This document shows, piece by piece, positions 12,060 through 22,719 of a stretch of 64,000 nucleotides of DNA (within the stretch, counting starts at the first letter, position 1; each line of letters opens with the position of its first letter). This DNA is from Siphonodentalium dalli (taxonomy: Eukaryota; Mollusca; Scaphopoda; Gadilida; Siphonodentaliidae). The stretch is from NCBI GenBank assembly GCA_032622095.1, contig CP136069.1:47036194-47100193 (forward strand), given 5' to 3'. The position numbers and the translations under genes are program-made. The notes beneath the pieces were generated by a model that was not told the origin of the DNA, made no database searches, and worked only from the letters and a program-made list of their open reading frames with translations.

Positions 12060-12510
12060 AAAGGGCTAAAGTATAGAATACATGACACAGTTGCACATAG
12101 AAACCACACACGAACAGTATAAGCAAATGACAGTCATCACAGGATACACGAAACCTGGTATATACATGTAACATCGTTGATAAGATAAGTGTATTTGTCA
12201 AAACACCCTTATAAGGACAGTATGAATACAGACAAAGCACGTAGTGTCGAAAACAGTAGATTATATACTTATTATACTAGAACAGAAGGAAAGGGCTACA
12301 TCCAGAGAATCTGATACCCCGGATACATAAAACGAGATACATGTAGCATCTAGTTTAATTGTCAAAACATCCTCATAAGAACAGTATTCATACAGATAAA
12401 CCAAGCTGTGTAGAAAACAGCATATAGAATATATAAATAAATCAACATAACATATACGGTCTACCTTTGCAGAGAAGCTTGTAAGCCGGATAATAAAACC
12501 AGATACATGT
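12060..12510. repeat. Direct repeat, two units of about 200 bp
   Basis: The two units share a GATACATGTA(A/G)CATC-like block, TTGTCAAAACA(C/T)CC, AAGxACAGTAT and GAAAACAG. They follow the J copy directly. A 138-codon minus-strand frame spans this region and the J copy and is not credible as a gene. Confidence 0.5.
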
Positions 12511-12544
12511 AACATCTCATTGTGACTGACTGTGACATTATATC

Positions 12545-12625
12545 ACGTTAGTCGGGATTCGAACCAGATTCGGCGGCTTGCCAGTCAATTCTCCTTAACA
12601 ACTATAAGGCCGCGCCCACAGACTC
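12545..12625 (-). pseudogene. tRNA-like relic or head of a tRNA-derived SINE
   Basis: On the minus strand a sequence resembling a D-arm (TTGTTAAGGAGAATTGACTGG) is followed by a good B box, GGTTCGAATCCCG. The 5' and 3' ends do not pair into a convincing acceptor stem. I read it as a tRNA pseudogene or SINE head rather than a working tRNA. No body or tail of a SINE is obvious. Confidence 0.45.
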
Positions 12626-12734
12626 CACACACTCCCTAATTTGCCGGTCACTTTTTGTGCAAACATTTCGATACAGAAATTAACCTTAAATATCTATTCT
12701 CCGGCCATTAAAGCTATGGTTTTCTATTACGAAT

Positions 12735-12785
12735 TGCCTGAACAAAATACCAGGCAAGTTTGCGAGTGTGTGGACGTATCCTAAG
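12735..12785 (-). mobile_element. MITE family H end fragment
   Basis: GAATTGCCTG through CAGGCAAGTTTGCGAGTGTG to GGACGTATCCTAA matches the right end of H1 at 52425-52474. Other short end fragments lie near 26167-26215 and 38521-38640. Confidence 0.5.
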
Positions 12786-13217
12786 CCACCGGACCATCGT
12801 CTGCGTGAGACAGATAACATCTCCAGCAGTGTCGCCTCGATCATATTTTGTTATAATACCCACAGTTTTGTATGAACTTAACTAGGCGTTTAATTTGATC
12901 GGCGCCACAGGGTTAACGGATGAAGTTAACCGACGCGAGATACGAACCACCAATGACATTGTGAACTTTCCCAGGTGCTTTTGTTCAGCGTGAAGTGTTG
13001 ACAAATTTCAATGTTGATATTGATACTGTGTGGGGTGTCTTTACCATAACGTATCTGTTTTCATCGAGATCGCGGGCGTCAAGTCATCGAGCCAGCGTTG
13101 AGTATATCCATTGTTATGAAGCTATTAGCTTTGAGTAATGTAATCGTCGCTTTCCGGAATTACTCAACATCTCTGAATGAAAAAGATATATCGTCGATGG
13201 GGGATCGTCAGTGTTTC

Positions 13218-13440
13218 ATTCAAGCGCAGAAGACAACGGACGACTTTCAATAACTTCGCAGACGGCTGTTGAATTCACGCGCTGAAGATAACGGACTACT
13301 TTCGATAACTTCGCAGACGGCAGTTGCGTTCACACGAAGACGGCACAGGAATATTTTCGATAACTTCATAATCTCAGACAACAGTTGCGTTCACGCGCAA
13401 TCGACGCCGGACTATTTTCGATATATTCACAGACGACATC
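13218..13440. repeat. Short tandem repeat, four units of 55-61 bp, upstream of peroxidasin exon 1
   Basis: A TTTC(A/G)ATA(A/T)(A/C)TTC motif recurs at about 13245, 13300, 13355 and 13416. Each is followed by a (C)AGACGxC block, and between units by a GTTGxxTTCACxC block. It lies 400-620 bp before the peroxidasin start codon. The sequence around it is richer in CpG than most of the window, so a promoter or 5' untranslated role is possible. Nothing in the sequence proves one. Confidence 0.6.
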
Positions 13441-13837
13441 CTCAGCATACGAGGTATCAGTGCGTGGTGGTGACGACATTATTGAATGTTTCAGTCATTT
13501 TTCTAAGATAATACATCAGGCGTCGTGCTTGCGCTAACGTTCTCTCTTCATGCGCATACCCGGCTACTACAGCCGGTTATTTGTACGCTATACATCCGAA
13601 GAATAGAGAATAGTGTGCAGTTATTCATAAGCTGGAGGTACCCACTGAGTTGCACACAAAATAAATCTTATTTTACTCGTCGACCTGTATGTTTGTTAGG
13701 ATACCTGTCAGGTTACCTGTGTAAATCATCTGATGGGACCCTATTTATATGTATGCGAATCACAAATGATTAAGTGAAACTGTGTGGCCATCTGGCCCGG
13801 GAAGTTGTGGATTTTTTTTATTCTTTCACCGACGAGA

Positions 13838-14001
13838 ATGACTTGGATTTATTGTTTCTTCGTTTGTTTGTGTTTTGTTTCGTTTGTGAGGCCACAGCAG
13901 ACGTCGTGCCCCACCAGATGTATCTGCTTCCGGAAGAATGTACGCTGCATGTACCTGCAGCTTGAGACGATACCCAGAGTCCCAGAGGACACAACCATTT
14001 T
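13838..14001 (+). CDS. PXDN: Peroxidasin, first coding exon (partial gene)
   Basis: Peroxidasin is a secreted haem peroxidase that forms sulfilimine cross-links in collagen IV of basement membranes. Family proteins run from a signal peptide and leucine-rich repeats through Ig domains and the peroxidase domain to a VWC domain. Only the start is here: 54 codons plus two bases. Residues 1-17 form a hydrophobic signal sequence ([17 protein letters not shown]). Residues 24-37 form an LRR N-terminal cap, [14 protein letters not shown], with cysteines at 24, 28, 30 and 37. The cap continues as [17 protein letters not shown]. The spacing and the CF-VRCM-L-LE--P pattern match vertebrate peroxidasin as I remember it, and the family also breaks its first exon at this point. 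The ATG at 13838 is the first in frame after a stop at 13775-13777. The donor GTAAGT at 14002-14007 gives a phase-2 intron, normal for LRR exons. A Slit-like or other LRR protein is less likely. Confidence 0.85.
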
Positions 14002-14007
14002 GTAAGT
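14002..14007 (+). other. Splice donor of peroxidasin intron 1
   Basis: The coding sequence reads ACC ATT TT, then GTAAGT. Reading on gives TTG TAA, so the frame stops at once unless the intron is removed. The donor matches the GT(A/G)AGT consensus fully. No matching acceptor followed by a leucine-rich-repeat exon was found downstream. Confidence 0.8.
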
Positions 14008-14462
14008 AAATAATGTTTTTCTTTAAAGATGCATTTTCCGAATTTGATTAAAACATATACATTGTCATGAATAATGAATGTATTAATACATAAATGTAAG
14101 GGATTGGAGGACAAATTCTGCAAACTTTGGTCAACCTCCGCTCCCTACAATATATATATATAAATTCAAACACAAATGTACAGAGTAATATAAACATGTT
14201 TTGGTACGACGGGCATGAGGTGTCAAATATATATAATAATTCGAACTTGGTTGAGTATGATTATCGTGAAAAATAAACGATGACGGAGTTTTTATACATA
14301 TTAGAGAATATTTGGATGGGGCATTACTATTATTAAATATGAATTATAGGTGTTGTCACGTTTGGAGCACAACTATATAGGGGAGGATTCCAAGTTGACA
14401 TCCTATACCATCATATGTACATGTTCGTGTTCTATAAACCAGAAAATAATTAGATCGGAACC

Positions 14463-14952
14463 TAGATCATGCCAAGAATCTCAGTACAAATCCTGGGAAC
14501 TTTCTTTTGTTTCTGACAGGGAACTTTATAGCATTGAACAAACACGACATGGAATATATTTCTTTGTTTAATACATATTCCTCAATAATCTACTTTACAG
14601 TAGTTATGGTCCCAGCTCGAGATTGCATTCTTGTTTGTGACTTCGGTGAGCCCGATATCACAAATAACATTGAATTAATTGCCCTGGAGAAATTCCATGA
14701 TTGCAAGCGACGCAAAGCAAAATCTCCCACACAGTCACTTAAACCGTGCAATTTCGAGTTGGGTCCTTCACCTACAGTGAAATACATTACTAAGGGACAT
14801 GTATTAACAAAGAAATATATTACCTGTACTGTTTTTTTTCTCAATGTAATCAACTTCCCTGTCACAACATCAAAAAGATCACAGGTTTTAAACTGGTGGA
14901 AGTATGATCGCTATACGGGCGCATAGCTGGAGTAGAGATTCATGGCATGATC
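14463..14952. mobile_element. MITE family F, copy F1
   Basis: The ends are GATCATGCCAAGAATCTCAGT at left and GAGATTCATGGCATGATCC at right. Inner mirrored blocks include GACAGGGAACTTTATAGCATTG and CACCTACAGTGAAATACATT. The left part has an internal deletion compared with F4. The frames of 90-140 codons on both strands overlap these inverted blocks and are not genes. Confidence 0.65.
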
Positions 14953-15231
14953 CATATCGGACCCATTATAGTATAGGATATTCTTATGTCCTGATATCGA
15001 CTTTCAAAAAAGGAAGTTTTACCACGTTTTGAATTGTTGTCAGCCCAGCAAAAAATCCAATTGCCGTATCTAATGAGAGCGTCCATCTTTCCATCGTTAC
15101 GATCACCCAATACACCTCTGAATCACGAATAGCAGTTGGTATGGTTATGTGAAACCCGCATACGTGTTAAGAAAGTATACTGGGCAAAATGCATACATTT
15201 TGGCATTTATATGTTTGCAGTGTATCTGTTG

Positions 15232-15471
15232 AAGGGGTACTGTATACTAAATCCTGTCATTTGTGGGACAATCTCCTTTTATATTTAACAGAGTATATGC
15301 AACACATGAATGCATTTGAGCCATGGGTAAGTGCAAAATACGCTCGTGTGCTCTGTGAACGATGCAAACAACATGGTAATTATAATGAAACAACATGGTT
15401 AAGTATATTCCTATATTTGGACAGAATATTTAAAATATCTATAGGAATTCATATGACTATATTCTCTTGAC
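15232..15471. mobile_element. MITE family I, left-half copy
   Basis: GGGGTACTGTATACTAAATCC, GAGTATATGCAACACATGAATG, GAGCCATGGGTAAGTGCAAAATA and AACAACATGGTAATTATAATG occur in family order. The mirrored right half is missing. The GTAAGT inside is part of the repeat, not a splice donor. Confidence 0.6.
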
Positions 15472-16060
15472 AGCGGAAACAATTGAATAGGCACAGTATG
15501 AGGCGTTCACCGATCATGATTCATGGGCGTGTACAAAGGTTCATTTCTGACCATGTTTGAATCGGATTGGCGTAACGAGATGTCTATAACTCGCTTCAAT
15601 CATCCTTATAGGTATATAGTTTAGCTTTTGCGATAAGAAATTGCTTTACAGTTGAATACCTGTATGATGCATCTGTGCTGAACATGATATAGGATTGGGA
15701 AAATCATAGCCGTACGGGGTGGGGGGGGCACTGGGAGGGATGCAGCCTTCAAACGTTTTGAAAGCTAAAAATTTGGCAATTTTCGGGCAAATTGGAGAAT
15801 TTTTGGGTCAAATTCGGGCATTATCAGGCAAATTGAATTGTATTTCAGGAGAAAATTGTGGCAAATTACATTTCTGCCAGAATCATACATATTATAGGTT
15901 AATTTGAATCTATACTGTTATATTTCTGTGTGTATACAAGGTATATATTCTGCAAAAACTGTTACTATCATGAATATATCATGTAAAAAATATCGGTCAA
16001 ATAGTCTCAGCCCCCTAAAAAGTCGGGCGCCCGCACGACAATGGGGAAAATGGTTACGTT
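15472..16060. other. Nothing recognised
   Basis: AT-rich sequence with one G-rich run at 15718-15727. No supported gene or repeat. Confidence 0.4.
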
Positions 16061-17309
16061 ATGATAGTTAATTGCTTCAGATGTGAGTATCGCTGGAAAT
16101 ATACGTCATTGGAACACAGAGTTACAATGCTGCCAAACTATACAGACAATAGCATATGTCTTTTTCTTTGTTTGCACGTGAAAGTACTACAACAAACATG
16201 CCATCAATACAGGAAGAGCCATATTTTACTGTTGCTACCCGTTACCACCCATTCACAACCACAGGCCCCTGGGGAAAATTACTAAAATACCAATATAGAC
16301 TATACCACTGGTATAGTCTATATTGGTATTTTAGTAATTTTCCCCAGGGGCCTGTGTTCACAACAGGCCTAGTATAGCTGGAAAGTTGAGTCATTTCCGG
16401 CTGCCAAGCTTTACGGAGTTTAAAAGTCTGTCTTTTCTTTGTTTGCACGTGAAAGTACTATAACAAACATGACATCAATATAGGAAGAGACATATTTTAC
16501 TGTTGCTACCCGTTGCCACCAATTTACATCAGGTTGAGTATATAGCTGGCAATTTACGTCATTGGAGCCGATAGTTATCATGCTGCCAAACTATACAAAC
16601 ACATGCAGATTCTGTCTTTTTCTTTGTGTGCATGTATGTGTGCCCGTGGAAGAACTACACCCAACATGCCATCAAAATAAGAAGAGACACATTTTACTGT
16701 GTCCACCCGTTACCACCCATTTACAACAGGCTGAGTATTTCTGGAAATTTGAATAATTTCCTGCTCGACGGCCAAACTATACGGACTTCAAATTATGTCA
16801 CTCGTTACCACCCATTTACAACAGGCTGAGTATATATCTCTGGAAATTTACGTCGTTGGAACCGAGCGTTATAATGCTGCAAAACTATATACAGACTATA
16901 GCGTATGTCTTTGTTTGCACGCGAAAGTACATTAAGTACTACAACCAACATGCCATCAAAATAGGAAGAGACATATTCTACTGATTCTTCTCGTTACCAT
17001 GCATGCACCCATGCATTTACAACAGGCTGAATATCGCTGGAAATTTACAGCTGTAAAACTCTATACAGACTACAGCGTATGTCTTTTTCTTTGTTTGCAC
17101 ATGAAAGAACTACAACCAGCATGCCATCAATATAGGAAGAGACATATTTTGCTATTGCTACCCGTTACCACCCATTTACAACAGGCTGAATATCGCTGGA
17201 TATTTGAGTCATTTTCTGCTCGGCTGCCAAACTATACGGACTTCAAATTCTGTCTTTTTCTTTGTTTGCACGTCTTTTTCTTTGTTTGCACCAGCGTCCG
17301 TGAAAGTAC
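16061..17309. repeat. Diverged tandem array with two alternating unit types
   Basis: Units share CTGCCAAACTATACxGAC, TCTTTTTCTTTGTTTGCACG, GTGAAAGTACTACAACxAACATGCCATC, GGAAGAGACATATTTTACTG and ACCCATTTACAACAGGCTGA. After the CTGGAAA start they alternate between an ACGTCATTGGAACCGA type and a GAGTCATTTCCTGCTCGGCTGCC type. Starts lie near 16090, 16378, 16548, 16740, 16841, 17036 and 17196. The array resumes at 17811 after element B1. Short frames in it (up to 111 codons) are repeat artefacts. Confidence 0.75.
16260..16356. mobile_element. 97-bp perfect hairpin element with 8-bp target duplication
   Basis: Two 48-base arms, 16260-16307 and 16309-16356, are exact reverse complements around one unpaired base. 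The ends are CACAGGCCCC and GGGGCCTGTG. TTCACAAC flanks it on both sides (16252-16259 and 16357-16364). Removing the element and one duplication restores the host array's CCCATTCACAACAGGC motif. The 8-bp duplication suggests hAT-type mobilisation. A transcript would form a very stable hairpin. Confidence 0.9.
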
Positions 17310-17810
17310 CCCCCTGGTCAAGTGGTCCTGCTAATATGCAATGATGCTGGTGGTCATGATGAATTGCTATGATGCGGGTAGGGAAAACTGTTGCCAATAC
17401 GAAAAAGTACCGTTATTTGTTCTAAAGTTGTCATTTTTGCGGTGTTTTGCTAATCCGAGCGATTTAAAAAAAAAAAAAAATAGAATGTACTATATCATAA
17501 AAATATATATATTTTTGAACAATATAATAATGCCCGCGCTCGTGTTTCTAAAACGACGTGAATAACCATCTAGATTATAGTCGAATTTTAACAACTAATA
17601 CAACCAGTATTGAACATATTTCGGAATAAATATGTTGTTTAATGTTTGATATGCATAACGGCTTTTCCCAGTGTATACATGTATATGTTCAGATTATCGG
17701 AACACCGCGAAAAAGTAATATTAAAAACAATATAACTGTACTCTTTGTTAACAGAATCAGTTTGCCATATTAGCATCATAGCACATTAACAGGACCACCT
17801 GACCAGGGGT
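17310..17810. mobile_element. MITE family B, copy B1, inside the 16-18 kb array
   Basis: The left end CCCCTGGTCAAGTGGTCCTG and right end AGGACCACCTGACCAGGGG are inverted repeats extending about 130 bp inward, with blocks such as GCAATGATGCTGG and AAAGTACCGTTA. Flanking array sequence suggests a TA duplication: GTGAAAGTA on the left and TATACTATACAACC on the right. Confidence 0.7.
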
Positions 17811-17960
17811 GACTATACTATACAACCAACATGCCATCGAAATAGGAAGAGATATCTTTTACTGTTGGCTGTTGCTACCCGTTACACCCATTTACAACAG
17901 AAATTTGCGTCATTTCCTGCTCGGCTGCCAAACTATACATACTATTCTTTGTTTTATAAT
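17811..17960. repeat. Continuation of the 16-17 kb tandem array
   Basis: ACAACCAACATGCCATCG, GGAAGAGATATC, TTTACAACAG and CATTTCCTGCTCGGCTGCC continue the array after B1. Confidence 0.65.
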
Positions 17961-18289
17961 TTGTGTTTCTGCAAGTGTCCCAGCAGCAGGTTATCGTGCG
18001 GTGTGAGAATTCTATCAGGCACCGACACAAAGACAGGCGTATGACTAATGCAACACTCCCCATATATACCTATGTTGTTGCTATGTGTCGGAACATCGCG
18101 GGGCATCGACAAACCAATTATTAGTACGCATGTTATTATAGTCTTTGTGGAGGTTTACGGACGATTTTCTTAAAATAATTACAGATGATTCACGTCGCCC
18201 ACTGACAGGGTTCAGACAGCATGCCGTTACATTGCTATAATATTACAGTTTTAATCATTTTTATGATATAGTACATGCTTTTCATGACA

Positions 18290-18700
18290 AGTAGCATCTT
18301 TCTTGTTGTCTAGGTAACTAGGGAACATCCGGATGCGTCACCATTATGCAAAGCGAAGACGATCGAAACCACAGCTCGCGCGAGAAATTCTGTAGTATTG
18401 ACATGCAGGATGTTTGAAGTATATACATATAATGTGAATAAATGTCGGAGTCTGCGTGCCATTACTGTACTATTACAGAGCAATCATTTTAAATACAAGA
18501 TTTATTACATATATTCCATGTTAACTTCCGATGCGCAATTAACATACGATAACATACGACAAGCACACTCTTGACAATTAAAGTAATGTGAAACACTCTT
18601 TCCTGTTGTCTATATCACTAAGAAATATCCGGATATGCGTGTTAACTATATAACATTCATGCAAAATGAAGACATACTTTCTGGAAACGAGAATGAGAAA
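18290..18700. repeat. Pair of diverged direct repeats
   Basis: The blocks at about 18298-18375 and 18597-18685 share TTTC(T/C)TGTTGTCTA, TAAxxAAxATCCGGAT and ATGCAAAxxGAAGAC. The sequences between and around them are unassigned. Confidence 0.4.
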
Positions 18701-19580
18701 ACCGTAATCGCAAAACATCAGGGATATCCTCGTATGGTTATATAGACTGTCTGTCCCTACGACCCCCCCCCCCATTGCATAGTATGTAAGTTGCATGACG
18801 CTTTTAGTCAACAGAAGGATTACAGCAATAGTGAAAGTTGGTTCCAATCCCGATTAGCGCGAATTTATTATCCACGCAAAGGAAAGATAATCTGATTCGT
18901 ATATCTGGCAAAGTTTTTCAGTTGCTGTCCGGGGAGGGCAAAATTAACCACCTGCATTGTTATTTATCAATCATCGATCCACAAAACTTACGTCGCGATA
19001 TGGCCTAGCGATTGAAACGACGATAAACCCCAATCACGCAATGAAATCCTAACCCCATTGACTGGGTCCATCGGACATTGACGTTCTGATGGATATGAAG
19101 ATAACCGAAAGACATATAAACAGAATAAGAAAAGAGAGAGAATCGCCTGCTTACACCAATAGCATTTCGTAGAAAGTCAATTGACGTGGTGTTTATACAG
19201 GCATATCAATGCGACCGATGATTGGGGTGTCGTGTTTATTTACCTGTTCAATAACAGAAGGAAGGTATACGCATCGCGATATTACCTTTATTTGTGTGTA
19301 TAGTAGTACTGTTTCTTAAGATCCAATGTAGGCTATGTATGACATTCCATACAGACTAAGCGATTGCGTCAGAACATTATCAAGGAATACATTTAAATTA
19401 GAACTAATCAGTCTTGTCATTAGAGAGGTTTCGCATAATCACATTTAAAATTAACGGTTACAAACGTGAGGCTACCACCCCACCCCTTGGGAACCGGACT
19501 TTCTTAAAACAACATTGTATGTTGTTAATTTCAAACAATATTCGCCATCCAACAGTGGCGGCGATAATATAGTTCCAAAC
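18700..19580. other. Nothing recognised
   Basis: No supported gene or repeat apart from a short C run at 18763-18773. Confidence 0.4.
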
Positions 19581-19590
19581 GTGTTGTGGT

Positions 19591-20187
19591 CAGGGTTCGC
19601 TCTGCCACTTGCCAAATTTGCCAATGGCAAAAATAATTCACAGTTGGCAAAAAATATTTTCATTTGGCAAAAGTTTTGGCAAGTCACTTTTTAATTCCTT
19701 ATTAATGAAGTTAAACAATATCGGTCAATCAATACCATTCATTTTCGGAAATTATTACAATGGAATTATATTAGTTGTGTTTTATATGGTTTCGCAAAAG
19801 TTAACACCTCCATTAAGATGCAGTTAATCTGATATCATTAGTATCGACGGGTGGAGGGATTACCTCTATTTAGTGTGATGGTGGTGCTTACATAGCTAAT
19901 CTTCATATGATGTTCGCTTTTGATCAAGCAACGCTTCTACTATTGTATTGTTCGGTAATCGGTTTATTGTTGTATGATAAACCGTAATAGATGAGATCAT
20001 AATCATTAACTAACTGCTTTTTTATCGATATCAAACAGTGAGTGTCGAAACATAAGACTCAGTCAAGGTTGCAGAAAATGATGCTATTGGGAATAATATT
20101 TGGCAAATTCTAAAAGAATTTGGCAAAAAATATTTTCATTTGGCAAATTATTTGGCAAATGTAAATTTCGTTCCAGCGCGGACCCTG
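19591..20187. mobile_element. hAT-type MITE, 597 bp
   Basis: It begins CAGGGTTCGCTCTGCC and ends with the near complement of this, CCAGCGCGGACCCTG. GTTGTGGT flanks both sides exactly (19583-19590 and 20188-20195). CAGGG/CCCTG ends with an 8-bp duplication are typical of the hAT superfamily. Inside each end are repeats of TTGGCAAAAxATTTTCATTTGGCAAA. No transposase frame is present. Confidence 0.85.
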
Positions 20188-20204
20188 GTTGTGGTATCGC
20201 GCAT

Positions 20205-20515
20205 GGAATCCGGCGTACGATACACACGGAATCCGGCGTACGATATATACGGAATCCGGCGTATGATACACACGGAATCCGTCGTACGATCTACGAAACA
20301 GACGGAATCCGGCGTACGATACACATGGAATCCGGCGTACGATACAGACGGAATCCGGCGTACGATAAACACGGAATCCGGCGTGCGATATAGACGGAAT
20401 CCGGCGTGCGATATATACGGAATCCGGGGTACGATCTACGATACAGACGGAATCCGGAGTACGATACAGACGGAATCCGGCGTAAGGCTCCAAAACAGCC
20501 GGAATCCGGCGTACG
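20205..20515. repeat. 23-bp tandem array, about 13 units
   Basis: The unit begins GGAATCCGGCGTACGATA and ends in a variable ACxxAC. Three units are longer by 6-7 bases. CCGG and GTAC give a near-palindromic core. The array starts nine bases after the hAT MITE's right duplication. Long overlapping frames on both strands (154 and 160 codons) come from a repeat that lacks stops, not from genes. Confidence 0.9.
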
Positions 20516-21250
20516 AAAAAGTGGGTGGCAGCATCAAACGTATTAGGACTTATTATCCAGCATTCACCAGAACCAAAAACCTGTATGATCACTACTTAAA
20601 TTAGATATAGAATTCCTATACATGCATTGTTTGTTTTCGCAACTGTATTTTTTAAAAGTACACGTAGGAAAATCTAAAATCGGTGAGAATTCAAAAGGCT
20701 AACATATTTTATAGATTATAGATGAAGTTGTATGATATAACGAGTACACAGTTCCGCACACTATTTAAATAACCAGCCAAAATAAAAATTATCACAATGT
20801 ATACAATAATGCATAGATTGTTGAAGGATTGACTGCAAGGTTTCTCCCACCGAACGTGGGAGGTTGTTGCACAATTAGCCGAGATGGAACTTAGAAACAT
20901 CAGAATGCTTTGTTTAAGTTGGCAATGTGCAGTAGAATCAACATAATCAAGGAGGTACAGAGAATTATCAGCATAGATGAAGCGGCTATGTAAATAGACG
21001 AATCATATACACGATGAATGAATTTGGTTTGAGATGATACCACCAGCCAAGGTATTGACGGTATTCATTCGTCATAATGATTAGGCAGCGTGCTATTTCG
21101 TTTGACATCGTGGCGACCTGGAACGGTTTGTGAACTAAGAAGATGCAGAATCGACTGGGAATAGTGGCCTTATTCCTTTCATATTTGTTTTAACCCTTTT
21201 TGTAATAATTTGAAAATTTCCATCCATATAAAAGTATACATTTTCAGAAA
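20516..21250. other. Nothing recognised
   Basis: AT-rich sequence with no supported feature. Confidence 0.4.
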
Positions 21251-21254
21251 GGTA

Positions 21255-21320
21255 GTTCATGCCACGAATCTATACAGCCTCTACTCTATAGCTATAGAGT
21301 AGATATTAAAGGCATGATCT
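21255..21320. mobile_element. MITE family F, minimal terminal hairpin
   Basis: GTTCATGCCACGAATCTATAC, a CTCTACTCTATAGCTATAGAG palindrome and GGCATGATCT correspond to the two family F ends joined with almost nothing between them. Confidence 0.45.
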
Positions 21321-21460
21321 GGAAGTGCAAGCAGACGACAGAGAGACAAACACATAATTCTTCTTATTCATTGATGGAGAAACTTTTAGTTAATAAGTTC
21401 AACAAACGGCAAGTGGGAACTACTCGTCAATGAGTATTTAGTAAAGAAAAGGTTAATATT
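21320..21460. mobile_element. MITE family J, partial copy
   Basis: AAGCAGACGACAGAGAG, AGTTAATAAGTTCAACAAACG and GGGAACTACTCGTCAATGAG match the J copies at 11850 and 21990. Confidence 0.5.
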
Positions 21461-21994
21461 CTAACCACATTTATATGTATATTACAATGACCGTTCATGT
21501 GCAACACCAGAGTTTACACAATTTGAAATTCACGTGTCATTGGTATAAACAGAATACAAACACAGAAAAAGGAATGTCATACTGTAAATGTCAGACATAT
21601 ATAGTTGTGGCATATAGTCTGGTTAATTATGCGGTAATCCAACTTCAAATATTTTTCTGACTGATACATACAAAGCATATATTGCATATTCACCGCACAA
21701 TGCGGGATGGAACGACATAATTAAAAACAGGTCACTTTAAAATTAAAGCACCATCACACATGACAAGTTGAGGAAATAGCATGGAATAATTCTTCGAATA
21801 GCATTAGACATGATCATTTCTTAGATGTCGACCTGGCGTGTAATAAACAAAGAACCGCACATGTGTCTTACTGGTCGATAGTTTATGGCACTTTTGCACA
21901 GGGTTCATGCTGTCATATATAGGCCATTTTTTTCTTTTTAGAAAATGGCCATATTTTTATTTTTTAAACTTAAAATCGGAAATCTAATTCAAAA

Positions 21995-22265
21995 AGCGAA
22001 ACATGTCAACGCTTTCTATACTAAATGGATTCTCCCAGTCAGTTCACAAGTTTACTTCGGAATGGTCTATATTTCTTTGGAGGGGTGTTAAGGTGATAAA
22101 AGCAGACGACAGAGAACTAAAGGTGCAGAAGGAGTCCTATTTATTGAGGGGAAAATGTTTAGATAATAAGTTCAACAGAACGACCGGTTTGTTGAACTTA
22201 TTATCTGAATATTTCCTATGGGACAACTATTCATCAATTTTGATTCAGTATATAATGGGTTAATA
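21995..22265. mobile_element. MITE family J, better-preserved copy
   Basis: TTTCTATACTAAATGGATTC, AAAGCAGACGACAGAGAAC, and a palindromic centre in which AATAAGTTCAACA is mirrored by TGTTGAACTTATT. It ends AACTATTCATCAATTTTG and ATAATGGGTTAA. Confidence 0.55.
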
Positions 22266-22552
22266 AGCACGCATATACTCAATAACCTTGCTTATAAATT
22301 TATCAGAAGTTGATGAGTCTCGATGTGTGGTATCAAGAGTTGAGAACAAATAGCATTTGAATTTCATGCTTGTTAAGTTGTTATTGAAGGTCGTTATATA
22401 AGTATGTACACAGACATTCGGTGCAGTATGTTGTGATACGTTATCCGCGTAGACATGTTACTTGTTGGAGGAACCTACGTGTGCTTATCTCTTCTCAAAG
22501 TTTGATGGGAGTGAAACTGCATAATAGAAACTCTGAAAGTTAGATAGCCGAT

Positions 22553-22715
22553 AGCTCATGCCATGAATCTCTACTCTAGTTTCTCGCGAGAGAAAATATA
22601 TTCCACCAGTACATAACCTGGGAACTATTTTATGTTCTGACAGGGAACTTTATAACATTGAACAAACAAGGCAGGGCATATATATCTGTATTGATACTTG
22701 TTCCTCAATAATCAT
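22553..22715. mobile_element. MITE family F, left-half copy
   Basis: GCTCATGCCATGAATCTCTAC, TTCCACCAGTACATAACCTGG, GACAGGGAACTTTATAACATTG and CTTGTTCCTCAATAATC follow the family order; the right half is missing. Confidence 0.55.
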
Positions 22716-22719
22716 TGGG

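Noticed and set aside
11824-12240. 138-codon minus-strand frame with many Cys and Tyr
   Set aside because: It spans MITE J and a diverged direct repeat, and no protein family is recognisable.
14507-14926. 139-codon + strand frame
   Set aside because: It lies in MITE F1, and the same sequence gives a 91-codon frame on the other strand.
15328-15335. GTAAGT in ATGGGTAAGTGC as a splice donor
   Set aside because: It is a fixed part of MITE family I and recurs in variant form in other copies.
20110-20604. Long frames of 154 and 160 codons on opposite strands
   Set aside because: They are explained by the 23-bp tandem array, whose unit lacks stops in several frames.
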